Positions 1-8,526 of a stretch of 64,000 nt of DNA are shown piece after piece. The DNA comes from Candidatus Gastranaerophilales bacterium (GTDB lineage Bacteria; Cyanobacteriota; Vampirovibrionia; Gastranaerophilales; Gastranaerophilaceae): assembly GCA_944323925.1 (NCBI GenBank), contig CALUUI010000005.1, positions 1-64,000 of the forward strand, read 5' to 3'. Position 1 is the stretch's first letter; each line of letters opens with the position of its first letter. The notes beneath the pieces are model-generated. The model ran no database searches. It worked only from the letters and a program-made list of their open reading frames with translations, and had not been told where the DNA came from. The position numbers and the translations under genes are program-made.

Positions 1-330
1 AAGTCTATAACCCTCCCCGATGAAGATAACTCCCAAACACAGCCTAAGAAGTTCAGCTGGGCGTTTGGGGAATAAAAACTTCCGAACGAGGATGAAGAAA
101 AATCCAAAAATTGATGAATTTTTGAGATTTTTCAAATCCGACCTTAGGTGTGTGAAAGTCCGGTTGTACGTGAGATAACGCACAACCGGACTTGAAACCG
201 TACCCAAGGTTTTGAGAAAAAATTTTTCTCAAAACCCTTCAACATAGCACAAAAACGGATATTTTACTCTCTCGATGGTTTATCTCGGAGGCTTCTCCTT
301 CAGCCTCCCTTTTTTTTTGCTATGTTGGTA
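1..330 (+). other. Structured intergenic region, possible 3' part of a non-coding RNA
   Basis: There is no coding sequence here. Several strong stem-loops follow one another: CCCAAAC (32-38) with GTTTGGG (63-69); a 12-bp stem 156-167/182-193 (AAGTCCGGTTGT); a near-perfect palindrome 208-236 (GGTTTTGAGAAAAA arms); and an intrinsic terminator at 287-318. A longer-range repeat, CAACATAGCA (240-249) with TGCTATGTTG (318-327), encloses the terminator. Dense structure plus a terminator suits the end of a structured RNA that starts left of the window, but I recognise no known family (no tmRNA, SRP RNA, RNase P core or riboswitch consensus). Confidence 0.3.
287..318 (+). terminator. Intrinsic terminator
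   Basis: GGAGGCT (287-293) pairs with AGCCTCC (302-308) around an 8-base loop, followed by C and nine T residues. It would end transcription entering from the left, before ddh. Confidence 0.7.
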
Positions 331-460
331 GGTTAGGAAATCAAACTTAAGAATTCTCATTTCCGCGTTTTTATCAGGTAAAGTAAAATTTGCAGGAAGT
401 CTATTCAGGGCTAAGATATAAGTTCATAGTTACGTGCTAATAATTAGTTTTTTAATAAAA

Positions 461-490
461 TTGTTGTATTTTTTAATAAAATTTGATACT
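461..490 (+). promoter_or_regulatory. Possible sigma-70-type promoter of ddh
   Basis: TTGTTG at 461-466, an 18-base spacer and GATACT at 485-490. The -10 box matches the consensus at four of six positions. It lies 35 bases before the ddh start, after which a clear AAGGAG ribosome site appears at 512-517. Confidence 0.35.
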
Positions 491-525
491 ATTCAAAAGA
501 ATATAAAATATAAGGAGAAACATTT

Positions 526-1512
526 ATGGGTATAAGACTTGGTATTTTGGGTTACGGGAACCTTGGCAGGGGTGTCGAATCAGCTATTAAGCAAAATCCA
601 GACACTGAACTTGTTGCTGTTTTTACAAGGAGAAAACCTTCAGAGCTTAAAATACAATCACAAAATATACCCGTTATTAATATCAAAGATATTCTTGACT
701 GGAAAGATAAAATAGATGTACTTATTATCTGCGGAGGTTCAGCAACAGACCTTCCTGAACAAACTCCAAAATATGCTGAATTCTTCAATGTCATAGACAG
801 CTTTGATACTCACGCAAAAATTCCCGAACATTTTAACAATGTTAATAATGCTGCTATTAAAGGTAATAAAACAGCTATTATTTCTGTTGGTTGGGATCCA
901 GGAATGTTCTCTCTTAACAGAATGTATGCTAATGCAATTCTTCCTGACGGCAAAGATTACACCTTCTGGGGTAAAGGTGTAAGTCAAGGTCACTCAGATG
1001 CAATAAGACGAATTGAAGGGGTTGCAGATGCTAAACAATACACAATCCCCGTTGAATCTGCTTTAGAAAAAGTTAGAAACGGTGAAAACCCTGAACTAAC
1101 TACTAGACAAAAACATACAAGAGAATGTTTTGTAGTACTTAAAGAAGGGGCTGACCCAAATAAAGTTGAACACGAAATCAAGACTATGCCTAATTACTTC
1201 GATGAATATGATACAACCGTTCATTTCATTTCTCAAGAAGAATTAACCCAAAATCATAGCGAAATTCCTCATGGCGGATTTGTTTTGAGAACTGGGAAAA
1301 CTGGGATTAACAAAGAACATAATCATTTAATTGAATACAGTCTAAAACTTGATTCAAATCCGGAATTTACTTCAAGCGTTCTCGTCGCCTACGCTAGAGC
1401 AGCTTTCAAGTTAAATATGGAAGGTAATTTCGGCTGCAAAACTGTTTTCGATATCGCTCCCGCTTACCTAAGTCCTAAATCAGGTGAATACCTTAGAGCC
1501 CACATGCTTTAA
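526..1512 (+). CDS. ddh: meso-Diaminopimelate dehydrogenase
   Basis: NADP-dependent reductive amination of tetrahydrodipicolinate straight to meso-diaminopimelate, the one-step route to lysine and the peptidoglycan cross-linker. The N-terminal Rossmann motif GYGNLGRGV (residues 9-17) is nearly diagnostic for this family, and the central stretch with SVGWDPGMFSLNR (about 120-132) and GKGVSQGHSDAIRR (149-162) is the family's substrate region. At 328 residues it has the normal length. The start is fixed by AAGGAG nine bases before ATG. It stands alone, between the terminator on its left and a convergent gene on its right. Cyanobacteria proper usually use the aminotransferase DapL for this step, so the gene may be an acquired alternative, which is inference. 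Confidence 0.93.
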   Translation: MGIRLGILGYGNLGRGVESAIKQNPDTELVAVFTRRKPSELKIQSQNIPVINIKDILDWKDKIDVLIICGGSATDLPEQTPKYAEFFNVIDSFDTHAKIPEHFNNVNNAAIKGNKTAIISVGWDPGMFSLNRMYANAILPDGKDYTFWGKGVSQGHSDAIRRIEGVADAKQYTIPVESALEKVRNGENPELTTRQKHTRECFVVLKEGADPNKVEHEIKTMPNYFDEYDTTVHFISQEELTQNHSEIPHGGFVLRTGKTGINKEHNHLIEYSLKLDSNPEFTSSVLVAYARAAFKLNMEGNFGCKTVFDIAPAYLSPKSGEYLRAHML

Positions 1513-1540
1513 TTTTCAAATTAATAAATTTAGAATTAAG

Positions 1541-1573
1541 GGATTATTACAAACTCAAGTAATAATCCTTTAA
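1541..1573. terminator. Hairpin between convergent genes
   Basis: GGATTATTAC (1541-1550) pairs with GTAATAATCC (1559-1568), followed by TTTAAT. It lies just past ddh and overlaps the last codons of the convergent minus-strand gene, so it could serve ddh. The T-run is short. Confidence 0.4.
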
Positions 1574-2365
1574 TAGTTTACAATCATCTTCGATATTAGG
1601 ACTTTCACAAACAACAGCACCCTTTACTTCAAAAGCCTTAAACGCTTTCAACAAATCTTTATAGTTCATATCTGATTCTTCTAAATTCAAATGCTGCTTT
1701 TCACCTTTCTGTGTATATTCAATACCTGCAATATGTGCATGAAAATTATTCAATGCAAAATCACCTAACTCTTTGCCAATTTTTTCAAACACAGAACAGA
1801 ATTCGTCATAAGTATTCATAATTCCTGCATACCTTGCATGCAAATGCGAAAAATCCACACAAGGATACACCGTTTCATACTCCTTTGATAATCTGATAAT
1901 CTCATCAACATCGCCCCACTGAGTTGCTTTGCCTGTAGTCTCGGGACGTACAAAAATTTTATTTCCGTTTTTTGAAAGGGCATCTGTTATTATCTTTATC
2001 TGGGATGAAATTTTTGAATAAACCTCTTCTTTATCTTGTCCCAAATAATACCCGGCATGGAAGGTTATACTGTAACCGCCTAATGCATTTGTAACTTCTG
2101 CTGTTTCTATTATTCGCTGAACACTAGCTTCAACTTTTTCAGGCTCTACTGCGTTCAAATTAACATAAAAGGGGGCGTGTGCAGTTATTATCTTTTTAGT
2201 CCTGCTTACAGCTTCACGGCTCTTGTCACTTATTCTAACTCCTCGGACAAATTCTAATTCCAATCCGTCCAAATTCATTTCATCTAATATCTCAAAAGCT
2301 CTGTCATAGCCTTTTGTTCCTGTTCTTAAAGGCATGCCTGCCGTTAAAAAGTATAATCTATCCAT
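1547..2365 (-). CDS. Endonuclease IV / sugar-phosphate-isomerase-like TIM barrel protein
   Basis: A 272-residue protein of the AP endonuclease family 2 (xylose isomerase-like TIM barrel) fold. Plausible metal ligands recur in the expected order: H63 in AHAPF, H103 in FHAG, E142 in RPET, D171 and H174 in DFSHLHAR, a histidine in NFHAHIAG (about 210) and a glutamate in VVCESP (about 254). It resembles the short archaeal-type deoxyribonuclease IV subgroup more than classic Nfo (about 280-290 residues), so either abasic-site repair or a sugar isomerase role is possible. Its ATG overlaps the upstream formyltransferase stop by one base (TAATG), indicating translational coupling in a three-gene set. 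Confidence 0.75.
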   Translation of the reverse strand: MDRLYFLTAGMPLRTGTKGYDRAFEILDEMNLDGLELEFVRGVRISDKSREAVSRTKKIITAHAPFYVNLNAVEPEKVEASVQRIIETAEVTNALGGYSITFHAGYYLGQDKEEVYSKISSQIKIITDALSKNGNKIFVRPETTGKATQWGDVDEIIRLSKEYETVYPCVDFSHLHARYAGIMNTYDEFCSVFEKIGKELGDFALNNFHAHIAGIEYTQKGEKQHLNLEESDMNYKDLLKAFKAFEVKGAVVCESPNIEDDCKLLKDYYLSL

Positions 2366-3306
2366 TATTTGAATTCTTCTCCTATCTTTGGATTTACTAT
2401 TCTGATAAAATCAGCAGCATCTCCAATAAAGAAATTACCAAACTGCAATACTGTCGGAACAATCAAACCTTTGGATGTCGCAATAAAGAACTTGTTATCC
2501 TCTATCTTTGAAACACACCCCGGTGGATGCGGCATACATAAGGTATCACTTGCTACTTCTACCTTACTTATTTTCATTAAGTTACCACGAAACATCGTTG
2601 AGGCAAGAATAAAAGGATTCAATGCTCTTACGAATTTTTCTATCTCTTCAGCTGTTTTGGTATAGTCTATATACAAGGCTTCTTCTGATAAGGTATTTCC
2701 CTTTACAAAATTACCCGCCGGCTGTTTTTTCCTTGGCAATTCGCGTTTTTCATATTCTTTTAGAACCAACAATAAAAGCTCCACGCCCAATATATTCAAT
2801 TCATTAAACAGTGTTCCCATCGTAGATTTCGGATGAATTGGATATTTCTTTTGAATAATAATATCCCCCGTATCAAACCCTTCATCCATAAAATGAATGG
2901 TTACACCTGTTTCAGTTTCACCGTTTAATAATACATTAGTATAGGGATTTCCGCCCCTGTATAGAGGTAAAAGCGATGGATGAACATTTATAAATCCGTC
3001 CTTTGTCGCTTCTAACAAAACCTTTGGTATCTTATAGTTAAATGAACAAACTACTGCCAAATCAACATTCAGCCCCCTAACAGTCTCTATCAATTCGGTC
3101 TCATCAAGCTCATCATATTCAATAAAATTTAAAGCTCTTGCAACAACAAAACGCTTAAAATTGTAATACATCGGATGACGTTTTTTAGGACCTATTACCC
3201 CAACAACATTGATTCCTGACATAAGCAAACCGTCTAAACCAACATACGCCATATCCGGTATGCCTACAAATAATATTCGTTTCTTGCCCTCTACTCGTCT
3301 ATCCAT
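2365..3306 (-). CDS. Methionyl-tRNA formyltransferase-like protein
   Basis: This 313-residue protein has the length and layout of Fmt: an N-terminal formyl-transferase Rossmann domain and a C-terminal oligonucleotide-binding-like domain. The catalytic triad seems present as N107 and H109 in INVHPSLLPLYRG and D145 in DEGFDTGDII. The N-terminal GIPDMAYVGLDGL aligns with the usual GTPDFAVPVLEAL. It differs from typical Fmt in HPSLLPLYRGGNPY (usually RGAAPI), so it may formylate another substrate such as an amino-sugar nucleotide; I cannot decide. It overlaps the upstream C_GCAxxG_C_C gene by eight bases and the downstream TIM barrel gene by one base, so all three are coupled. Confidence 0.7.
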   Translation of the reverse strand: MDRRVEGKKRILFVGIPDMAYVGLDGLLMSGINVVGVIGPKKRHPMYYNFKRFVVARALNFIEYDELDETELIETVRGLNVDLAVVCSFNYKIPKVLLEATKDGFINVHPSLLPLYRGGNPYTNVLLNGETETGVTIHFMDEGFDTGDIIIQKKYPIHPKSTMGTLFNELNILGVELLLLVLKEYEKRELPRKKQPAGNFVKGNTLSEEALYIDYTKTAEEIEKFVRALNPFILASTMFRGNLMKISKVEVASDTLCMPHPPGCVSKIEDNKFFIATSKGLIVPTVLQFGNFFIGDAADFIRIVNPKIGEEFK

Positions 3307-3700
3307 TTACTCCCGCTTTTAAATCCAATACTTTATCTAACAAGCGAGAACAAAAATGAACCATTTCTGAACAATGTGCTCGCCTTGCTTCTCCTTCAAG
3401 ACCCTTACATAAAGTTTTACAACAGGTAAATTTATATTTATCTTTAAATAAACTCACAAACTCTCTTGCTTTATCTTTTGCTATCTGACTATTTTCTTTT
3501 GCATTGCTTCTGCCATATATTGAACCAATCACTATTTGTGAACCAGCTACCGCTCCACATAAACAACCTGAACTCATTCCCGCACAAAACGATGTCGCTA
3601 CTGGTAATACTTCCTCTCTACAATAACCATTATCAATGCCTTCTTTTACTATACTCTCAGAACAAGAATAACCTTGTTTGTAATATTCTTCTGCTCTCAA
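3299..3700 (-). CDS. C_GCAxxG_C_C family (redox-type cysteine-rich) protein
   Basis: A small cysteine-rich protein with the pattern of the C_GCAxxG_C_C family: GYSCSE near the N-terminus, SSGCLCGAVAGS in the centre (the GCAxxG element), then FTCCKTLC and a C-terminal HCSEMVHFC. Members are thought to have a redox or metal role and are often near transporters or oxidoreductases; the exact function is unknown. The frame opens at an ATG at 3718, but a perfect AGGAGG (plus-strand 3707-3712) lies inside that extension, six bases before a TTG at 3700. I therefore place the start at TTG, giving 133 residues. It is the first gene of a coupled three-gene reverse-strand set. Confidence 0.75.
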   Translation of the reverse strand: MRAEEYYKQGYSCSESIVKEGIDNGYCREEVLPVATSFCAGMSSGCLCGAVAGSQIVIGSIYGRSNAKENSQIAKDKAREFVSLFKDKYKFTCCKTLCKGLEGEARRAHCSEMVHFCSRLLDKVLDLKAGVNG

Positions 3701-3765
3701 AATATACCTCCTAAACATTTAACAGTATATCATGAGTTTGATATTTATAAAAATATGTTTACATT

Positions 3766-3794
3766 TTGAATAAAAACATTAACTCGAATATAAT
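3766..3794 (+). promoter_or_regulatory. Strong promoter, predicted leaderless transcript
   Basis: TTGAAT (3766-3771), exactly 17 bases, TATAAT (3789-3794). The ATG of the next gene is at 3801, only six bases past the -10 box and about where transcription should begin. No Shine-Dalgarno sequence precedes it, so the mRNA is predicted to be leaderless. Confidence 0.65.
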
Positions 3795-3800
3795 TTTAGT

Positions 3801-5390
3801 ATGAGAAATATCAAAGACATTATTCAAGGGATTAACATAGGTATTGCTATTGGCTTAGCGCTTAGTGATAACAAGAAAAACACGATTGAACTGTATAACG
3901 AAATCATGAAACGCTCGCTAATTGACACAAAAGAGATTGAAAAAAATTACTCAAACCTCGTTAGAGGGCATGCCAAAATTGATTTTGAAAACAATAAATA
4001 CAATAATGCCGTACTTCAATATCTTGATGCGTTTAAATTAAGCCCGCTAACTCCTGAAGAATATAGAAACATAGGACTCTGCTTAATCGAACTCAATCAG
4101 TTAGATGCAGCTAAAGAATTTTTTAATCTGTATGAAACAAGTTCCGATAATAAGCTTTTTGCTATCAAAGATATCGGTAAAATTTATCTTAACAAATTAC
4201 AAGATTACAAAACTTCTATTGAATACTTTGAACGATTTATTTCATTATTCAAAAAAGATGATGAAGTCTATAATATCTTAGGGCACTTGTATTCCCTAGT
4301 ATACAAAGATAAAAAACTTGAGCAGCAAAAACAATATTTCCTTGCCGCCCATAACCTTAAGAAAAATACAAGATTATACATAAGAAACCTTATTTTTACA
4401 CTCTTTAGGCTTGGAGAATATAAAGAAGTAGAAAAACTCTACAAAAAACTCTTAAACCTAAATCCGAATCATTCAGACTACTATTACTACGGATGTTTCC
4501 TTGTTAACCAAAAGAATTTTAAAGAAGGGTACAAGTACTTACAACATCGTTTTGAAAAAGAAGGTGACGATAAATCAATTATTCCGGCAGTACTTGATAA
4601 AAATAAATACTGGAGGGGAGAAAATCTAACAGGTAAAAGCATTCTTGTACACTGTGAACAAGGTTTTGGGGATACAATTATGTATTCAAGGTTCGTTAAA
4701 GACTTGTCTAAAAAAGCTAAAAAAGTTTACTTTGTTGTACAAGATGAATTATTTGAATTAATGAATAACTCAAACTTAGGAGCTGAAGTGTATTCAACTA
4801 ATTTTGAGCTCTGTAAACTTAGTTATGACTACTTTACGACTCCCGTTGACTTGCCTTTATACTTAGATATCAATCCAAGTGATTTACCATATAAAAACGG
4901 TTGGCTTAAAACGAACTCTCAAATAACTTTAAAACCTAATAAGAAACTTAAAATAGGGCTCTGCTGGCATGGAAATACGAAGTCTAAGGAATCTGCTCGT
5001 GATATTGAGTTTAATGAACTCCTACCACTATTTGATATTACTGATACAGAATACTACTCTCTACAATATGCAGAAAACCCTCTTCCCGATTCAAGATTGA
5101 TTGATATGACTACAGATTTTAAAACTTTTAACAACACCGCAGAATTAATTAATAATCTGGATTTAGTGATATCAACAGATAATGTAATCTTAAACCTTGC
5201 AGGTGCTCTTGGTAAAAAATGTTTAGGACTATTTAACAAATACCCTGAGTACAGGTGGTTTGATATTGAAGACGGAAAACCTACTAATTGGTATAATTCT
5301 ATAACAGTATTTCAAAACAAAAATCAAGATGAATGGTCTGAAACAATAACAAGATTATGTAAACATATAAACCGCTTAAAAGAGGGATAA
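3801..5390 (+). CDS. TPR protein with C-terminal glycosyltransferase-9-like domain
   Basis: 529 residues. Roughly the first 270 are tetratricopeptide-type helix pairs (for example NNAVLQYLDAFKLSP and YKEVEKLYKKLLNLNPNHSDYYYYG). The C-terminal half starts with YWRGENLTGKSILVHCEQGFGDTIMYSRFV, split here as WRGENLTGKS then HCEQGFGDTIMYSR, a signature of TPR-linked glycosyltransferases related to GT9 heptosyltransferases. It ends with LVISTDNVILNLAGALGK, the usual nucleotide-sugar-binding region. Likely it glycosylates protein or surface glycan in the cytoplasm; the donor is unknown. The start has no ribosome site but sits right behind a strong promoter. No signal peptide is seen. Confidence 0.7.
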   Translation: MRNIKDIIQGINIGIAIGLALSDNKKNTIELYNEIMKRSLIDTKEIEKNYSNLVRGHAKIDFENNKYNNAVLQYLDAFKLSPLTPEEYRNIGLCLIELNQLDAAKEFFNLYETSSDNKLFAIKDIGKIYLNKLQDYKTSIEYFERFISLFKKDDEVYNILGHLYSLVYKDKKLEQQKQYFLAAHNLKKNTRLYIRNLIFTLFRLGEYKEVEKLYKKLLNLNPNHSDYYYYGCFLVNQKNFKEGYKYLQHRFEKEGDDKSIIPAVLDKNKYWRGENLTGKSILVHCEQGFGDTIMYSRFVKDLSKKAKKVYFVVQDELFELMNNSNLGAEVYSTNFELCKLSYDYFTTPVDLPLYLDINPSDLPYKNGWLKTNSQITLKPNKKLKIGLCWHGNTKSKESARDIEFNELLPLFDITDTEYYSLQYAENPLPDSRLIDMTTDFKTFNNTAELINNLDLVISTDNVILNLAGALGKKCLGLFNKYPEYRWFDIEDGKPTNWYNSITVFQNKNQDEWSETITRLCKHINRLKEG

Positions 5391-5409
5391 AACTAAACGA
5401 TTATTAATT

Positions 5410-5415
5410 TATAAT
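5410..5415 (+). promoter_or_regulatory. -10 box eight bases before the oppD-like start
   Basis: A perfect TATAAT lies eight bases upstream of the ATG at 5424. There is no ribosome site between them, which again suggests a leaderless message. I see no convincing -35 box at the right distance, so the support is partial. Confidence 0.4.
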
Positions 5416-5423
5416 AGATAACA

Positions 5424-6386
5424 ATGAATAATATAGAAATTAAAAACTTAAATATCGGTTTTGTAACAGAACAGGGGTATCGTCCCGCATTGTTTGATGT
5501 TTCACTAAAATTAAAACCCGGACAAATGCATGCTATTGTCGGAGAGTCAGGTTGTGGAAAAACTCTAACTGCTACAAGTATTCTAAGGCTTTTACCTAAA
5601 AATGCTGTAATAAAAAGCGGGGAAATAATATTTGAAAAACAAAATTTACTAACACTAAAAGAATCAGAAATGAGAAAAATAAGAGGTGCAAAAATAGCAT
5701 TTATTCCTCAGGATCCGATGACCTCACTCAACCCGCTATATACTATCGGAAATCAAATTATAGAAGCCATTTTGTGCCATAAAAATATTTCAAAACAAGA
5801 TGCAAAAAGAGAAGCAATAAATGTACTTGATATGGTAAAAATACCTGATGCTGAAAATAAACTAAATTTATACCCACACGAGCTGTCAGGCGGTATGAAG
5901 CAAAGAGTAATAATATCAACTGCGTTAGCTCTAAATGCAGGAGTGATTATAGCCGATGAACCAACCACCGCACTTGATGTTACTATTCAAGCACAAATAA
6001 TGTCCCTACTTGATGAGATTAAAAATGAATACAACAAAAGTATCTTAATAATAACTCACGATTTAAACTTGATAGGACAATACGCTGATGAGGTTTCTGT
6101 AATGTACGCAGGAAATGTTGTAGAAAATGCTCCTAATCGGGAATTCTTCAATCATCCTACTCATCCTTACTCTAAAGCTCTTTTAAAATCTCTGCCTAAC
6201 GAAAGTAAAAACAAACTATATACTATAGAAGGTGCACCGCCAAGTATTTTTGAAAATATACCTGGCTGCAGATTTAATCCAAGATGTAAATATTGTACCA
6301 CTCAATGCAAAACAGAAAAACCAACACTGGAAGAAGTTATGCCATTTCATTCTGTAAGCTGTTTTAATTATAACTTCAAAATGTAA
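5424..6386 (+). CDS. Oligopeptide/dipeptide ABC transporter ATP-binding protein
   Basis: ATPase subunit of an Opp/Dpp-type importer. Walker A GESGCGKT (residues 40-47), Q-loop FIPQDPMTSLNP, signature LSGGMKQR (about 154-161), Walker B VIIADEPTTALD (about 173-184) and the H-loop ITHDL are all present. The C-terminal extension with CRFNPRCKYC is the cysteine-containing tail typical of OppD/DppD-type subunits. At 320 residues the length is normal. Neither the partner ATPase (OppF/DppF), the permeases nor a binding protein is adjacent; the next gene is convergent, so the rest of the transporter must be elsewhere. The stop codon directly abuts the stop of the opposite-strand gene. Confidence 0.88.
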   Translation: MNNIEIKNLNIGFVTEQGYRPALFDVSLKLKPGQMHAIVGESGCGKTLTATSILRLLPKNAVIKSGEIIFEKQNLLTLKESEMRKIRGAKIAFIPQDPMTSLNPLYTIGNQIIEAILCHKNISKQDAKREAINVLDMVKIPDAENKLNLYPHELSGGMKQRVIISTALALNAGVIIADEPTTALDVTIQAQIMSLLDEIKNEYNKSILIITHDLNLIGQYADEVSVMYAGNVVENAPNREFFNHPTHPYSKALLKSLPNESKNKLYTIEGAPPSIFENIPGCRFNPRCKYCTTQCKTEKPTLEEVMPFHSVSCFNYNFKM

Positions 6387-6701
6387 CTACATAGTAGTTA
6401 AAGCAACTTCCCAACATTCTTCTAGACGAGCCTTAATCCCAACTCTTTCAAACCAGCGATGAATAAAACGTTCTTCGAACCCTAAACCGCCGCTTATTTT
6501 TTCGCAAGTTTTTAAATCAAAAGTAGCTTCGGACATTCCCATTTTTATAGTAAAATGAGCCTCTCTAATTTTTTTAGGATCCATAGAAACTCTGATATTA
6601 TTATATCGCGACGCCTGCATTGTTTTAATGTTGTGAGCATCGGACTGTGAATCAATTAAAAATTGTTTTAAATTATTTTCTAATTCTCTAAAACTTGCCA
6701 T
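6387..6701 (-). CDS. Hypothetical protein downstream of UPF0210 gene
   Basis: A 104-residue protein I do not recognise. It is mixed alpha/beta in appearance, with no signal peptide or membrane segment, and has a central RVSMDPKKIREAHFTIKMGM and a C-terminal WFERVGIKARLEECWEVAL. A good AGGAG lies seven bases before its ATG, and it starts 12 bases after the UPF0210 stop, so it is very probably cotranscribed with that gene. Its 3' end abuts the end of the convergent ABC ATPase gene without spacer. Confidence 0.6.
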   Translation of the reverse strand: MASFRELENNLKQFLIDSQSDAHNIKTMQASRYNNIRVSMDPKKIREAHFTIKMGMSEATFDLKTCEKISGGLGFEERFIHRWFERVGIKARLEECWEVALTTM

Positions 6702-6713
6702 AAAATCTCCTAA

Positions 6714-8075
6714 TTAATTATTTAAACTATGTATAGGCGACGGAATATGTCCAGCACGCTCTACAAAAATCGATGAATCTAAACTACCAACATCCATTAT
6801 TGGTGCTTCACCAAGCAAACCACCAAAAACAGCCTTATCACCAACCTTTTTATTTGGAACAGGTATTACTCTTACAGCTGTCGTTTTTTTATTAATCATA
6901 CCAATAGCCATTTCATCAGCAATCATGCCAGCTATTGTTGTAGCCGGAGTATCACCCGGAATTGCTATCATATCAAGCCCAACAGAACAAACAGAAGTCA
7001 TTGCTTCCAATTTATCAAATGTTAAAAATCCATTTTGAGCCGCCTCAATCATACCTGCATCCTCTGAAACAGGAATAAACGCGCCAGACAAACCTCCAAC
7101 ATTGGAACTAGCCATTATTCCACCTTTTTTAACGGCATCGTTTAACATTGCCAAAGCTGCCGTAGTCCCATGAGCCCCAACATGTTCCAATCCCATTGCT
7201 TGGAATATTTCGGCGACACTATCACCAACTTTTGGTGTTGGTGCCAATGATAAATCCAAAACTCCGAAAGGCACACCAAGCATTTGTGCTAATTCTCTAC
7301 CTACTAATTCTCCGGCTGTTGTAATCTTATATGCGGTATTTTTTATTCTTACAGCCAATTCTGATAAACTAGCATCTTTAGGCAATTGCGCTACCGCATT
7401 TTTTACAACCCCAGGTCCTGACACTCCAACATTTAGTGCACACTCCGGTTCTCCATAGCCGCAATATGCTCCTGCCATAAATGGATTATCACTTACGGAA
7501 TTGCAAAAACAAACAAACTTTGCTGCCCCTAAACCATCTTTATCTGCTGTTAATTCTGCTGCTTGTTTTATTACATCACTTACATCTAGAATTGCATCCA
7601 TATTGATTCCGGCTTTTGAAGACGCAACATTTACTGATGAACAGACTCTTGAGGTAATGCTCAGTGCCTCAGGAATTGACTCTATTAAAGCCCTATCTCC
7701 GGATGTTGCACCCTTTTCCACCAAAGCCGAATAACCGCCTATAAAGTCTATATTTAAATCCTCGGCTACTTTATCCAATGTCTTAGCTATTTTGATATAA
7801 TCTTTTTCTATTGCACTCTCACCTAATATTGATACTGGAGTTACTGATATTCGCTTATTCACTATAGGTAAAGAATAATTATCCTCTATTATCGATGCAT
7901 AATTTACTAAGTTCTCTGCGTAAGATGTTAATTTATACGCTATTTTATCACATACCCTATTTATATCTTCACTTATACAATCACGCAGACTAACAGCAAG
8001 CGTCACTGTCCTTATATCAAAGTTGTGAAGCCTTATCATATCTATTGTTTCTAAAACTTTCTCTTTATTAAACAT
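6714..8075 (-). CDS. UPF0210 / DUF711 (PFL-like) family protein
   Basis: 453 residues matching the UPF0210 (DUF711) family, a pyruvate-formate-lyase-like fold of unknown activity found in many anaerobes. Recognisable stretches include [14 protein letters not shown] near the N-terminus, [31 protein letters not shown], and [13 protein letters not shown] followed by [19 protein letters not shown]. The length is normal. In other genomes the gene commonly follows a small ACT-domain protein, which is not the case here; a 72-residue hypothetical precedes it instead. The ATG has no ribosome site and lies 10 bases past a TATAAT box, so the leader would be only a few bases long. Confidence 0.85.
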   Translation of the reverse strand: MFNKEKVLETIDMIRLHNFDIRTVTLAVSLRDCISEDINRVCDKIAYKLTSYAENLVNYASIIEDNYSLPIVNKRISVTPVSILGESAIEKDYIKIAKTLDKVAEDLNIDFIGGYSALVEKGATSGDRALIESIPEALSITSRVCSSVNVASSKAGINMDAILDVSDVIKQAAELTADKDGLGAAKFVCFCNSVSDNPFMAGAYCGYGEPECALNVGVSGPGVVKNAVAQLPKDASLSELAVRIKNTAYKITTAGELVGRELAQMLGVPFGVLDLSLAPTPKVGDSVAEIFQAMGLEHVGAHGTTAALAMLNDAVKKGGIMASSNVGGLSGAFIPVSEDAGMIEAAQNGFLTFDKLEAMTSVCSVGLDMIAIPGDTPATTIAGMIADEMAIGMINKKTTAVRVIPVPNKKVGDKAVFGGLLGEAPIMDVGSLDSSIFVERAGHIPSPIHSLNN

Positions 8076-8085
8076 AGCTATGTGG

Positions 8086-8115
8086 ATTATATCATAATTT
8101 TTATGGGCTGCGCAA
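8086..8115 (-). promoter_or_regulatory. Promoter of UPF0210 gene, very short leader
   Basis: Read on the minus strand: TTGCGC (8115-8110), an 18-base spacer, TATAAT (8091-8086), then 10 bases to the ATG at 8075. No ribosome site is present in the 10 bases. Confidence 0.45.
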
Positions 8116-8129
8116 TATTATGTATTACT

Positions 8130-8348
8130 TTATCCTGCTTTATACCTTGGAACCAATAATGCAGGATCAGCGACTGCCGTTGAATATATTACAAAATCAT
8201 TATCTCGGGATAAATATTTCCGCATTGCTGCCCTATTTGTTATTTTCTCACAACAAATATATGAATCTACACGATTCTTTAAATATCCGGCAAAAACTTT
8301 CTGTTTTTCCGACAGCTTATAATCTTTTAAATTTTTGACGATATACAT
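8130..8348 (-). CDS. Small hypothetical protein, 72 residues
   Basis: An unrecognised small protein, rich in Lys, Tyr and Arg, with no membrane segment or signal peptide. A comparable open frame exists on the other strand over the same bases. I favour this one because a promoter-like TATAAT lies eight bases before its ATG with a weak TTACAA 17 bases further upstream, the same arrangement seen at several neighbouring genes. There is no Shine-Dalgarno sequence. It could still be chance or a remnant of a longer gene. Confidence 0.35.
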   Translation of the reverse strand: MYIVKNLKDYKLSEKQKVFAGYLKNRVDSYICCEKITNRAAMRKYLSRDNDFVIYSTAVADPALLVPRYKAG

Positions 8349-8356
8349 ATATATTA

Positions 8357-8385
8357 ATTATATGCCACTTTATACATTTTTGTAA
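8357..8385 (-). promoter_or_regulatory. Possible promoter of the 72-residue gene
   Basis: Minus strand: TTACAA (8385-8380), 17 bases, TATAAT (8362-8357), eight bases to the ATG at 8348. The -35 box is weak and the -10 box perfect. Confidence 0.35.
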
Positions 8386-8526
8386 CATTTTTCTTCGTTT
8401 TAATTAAGATTTGTAAATCCCAATATTTCTTTTATTTACCGATTAACCCATTAATTATCAATTTTATAGAGTTATATTTGGATTTGTTCATGATAAACTA
8501 ATACACATACATAAAAAGGCGGTGCT

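Noticed and set aside
151-193. GAAAGTCCGG resembling the RNase P RNA P4 element, and a 34-base hairpin resembling group II intron domain V
   Set aside because: No matching distal P4 strand or RNase P core is seen, and the hairpin lacks the AGC triad and bulge of domain V; it is a simple 12-bp stem.
8120-8338. 72-codon frame on the plus strand over the small hypothetical gene
   Set aside because: Promoter and spacing favour the minus-strand frame; the plus-strand frame has no ribosome site.
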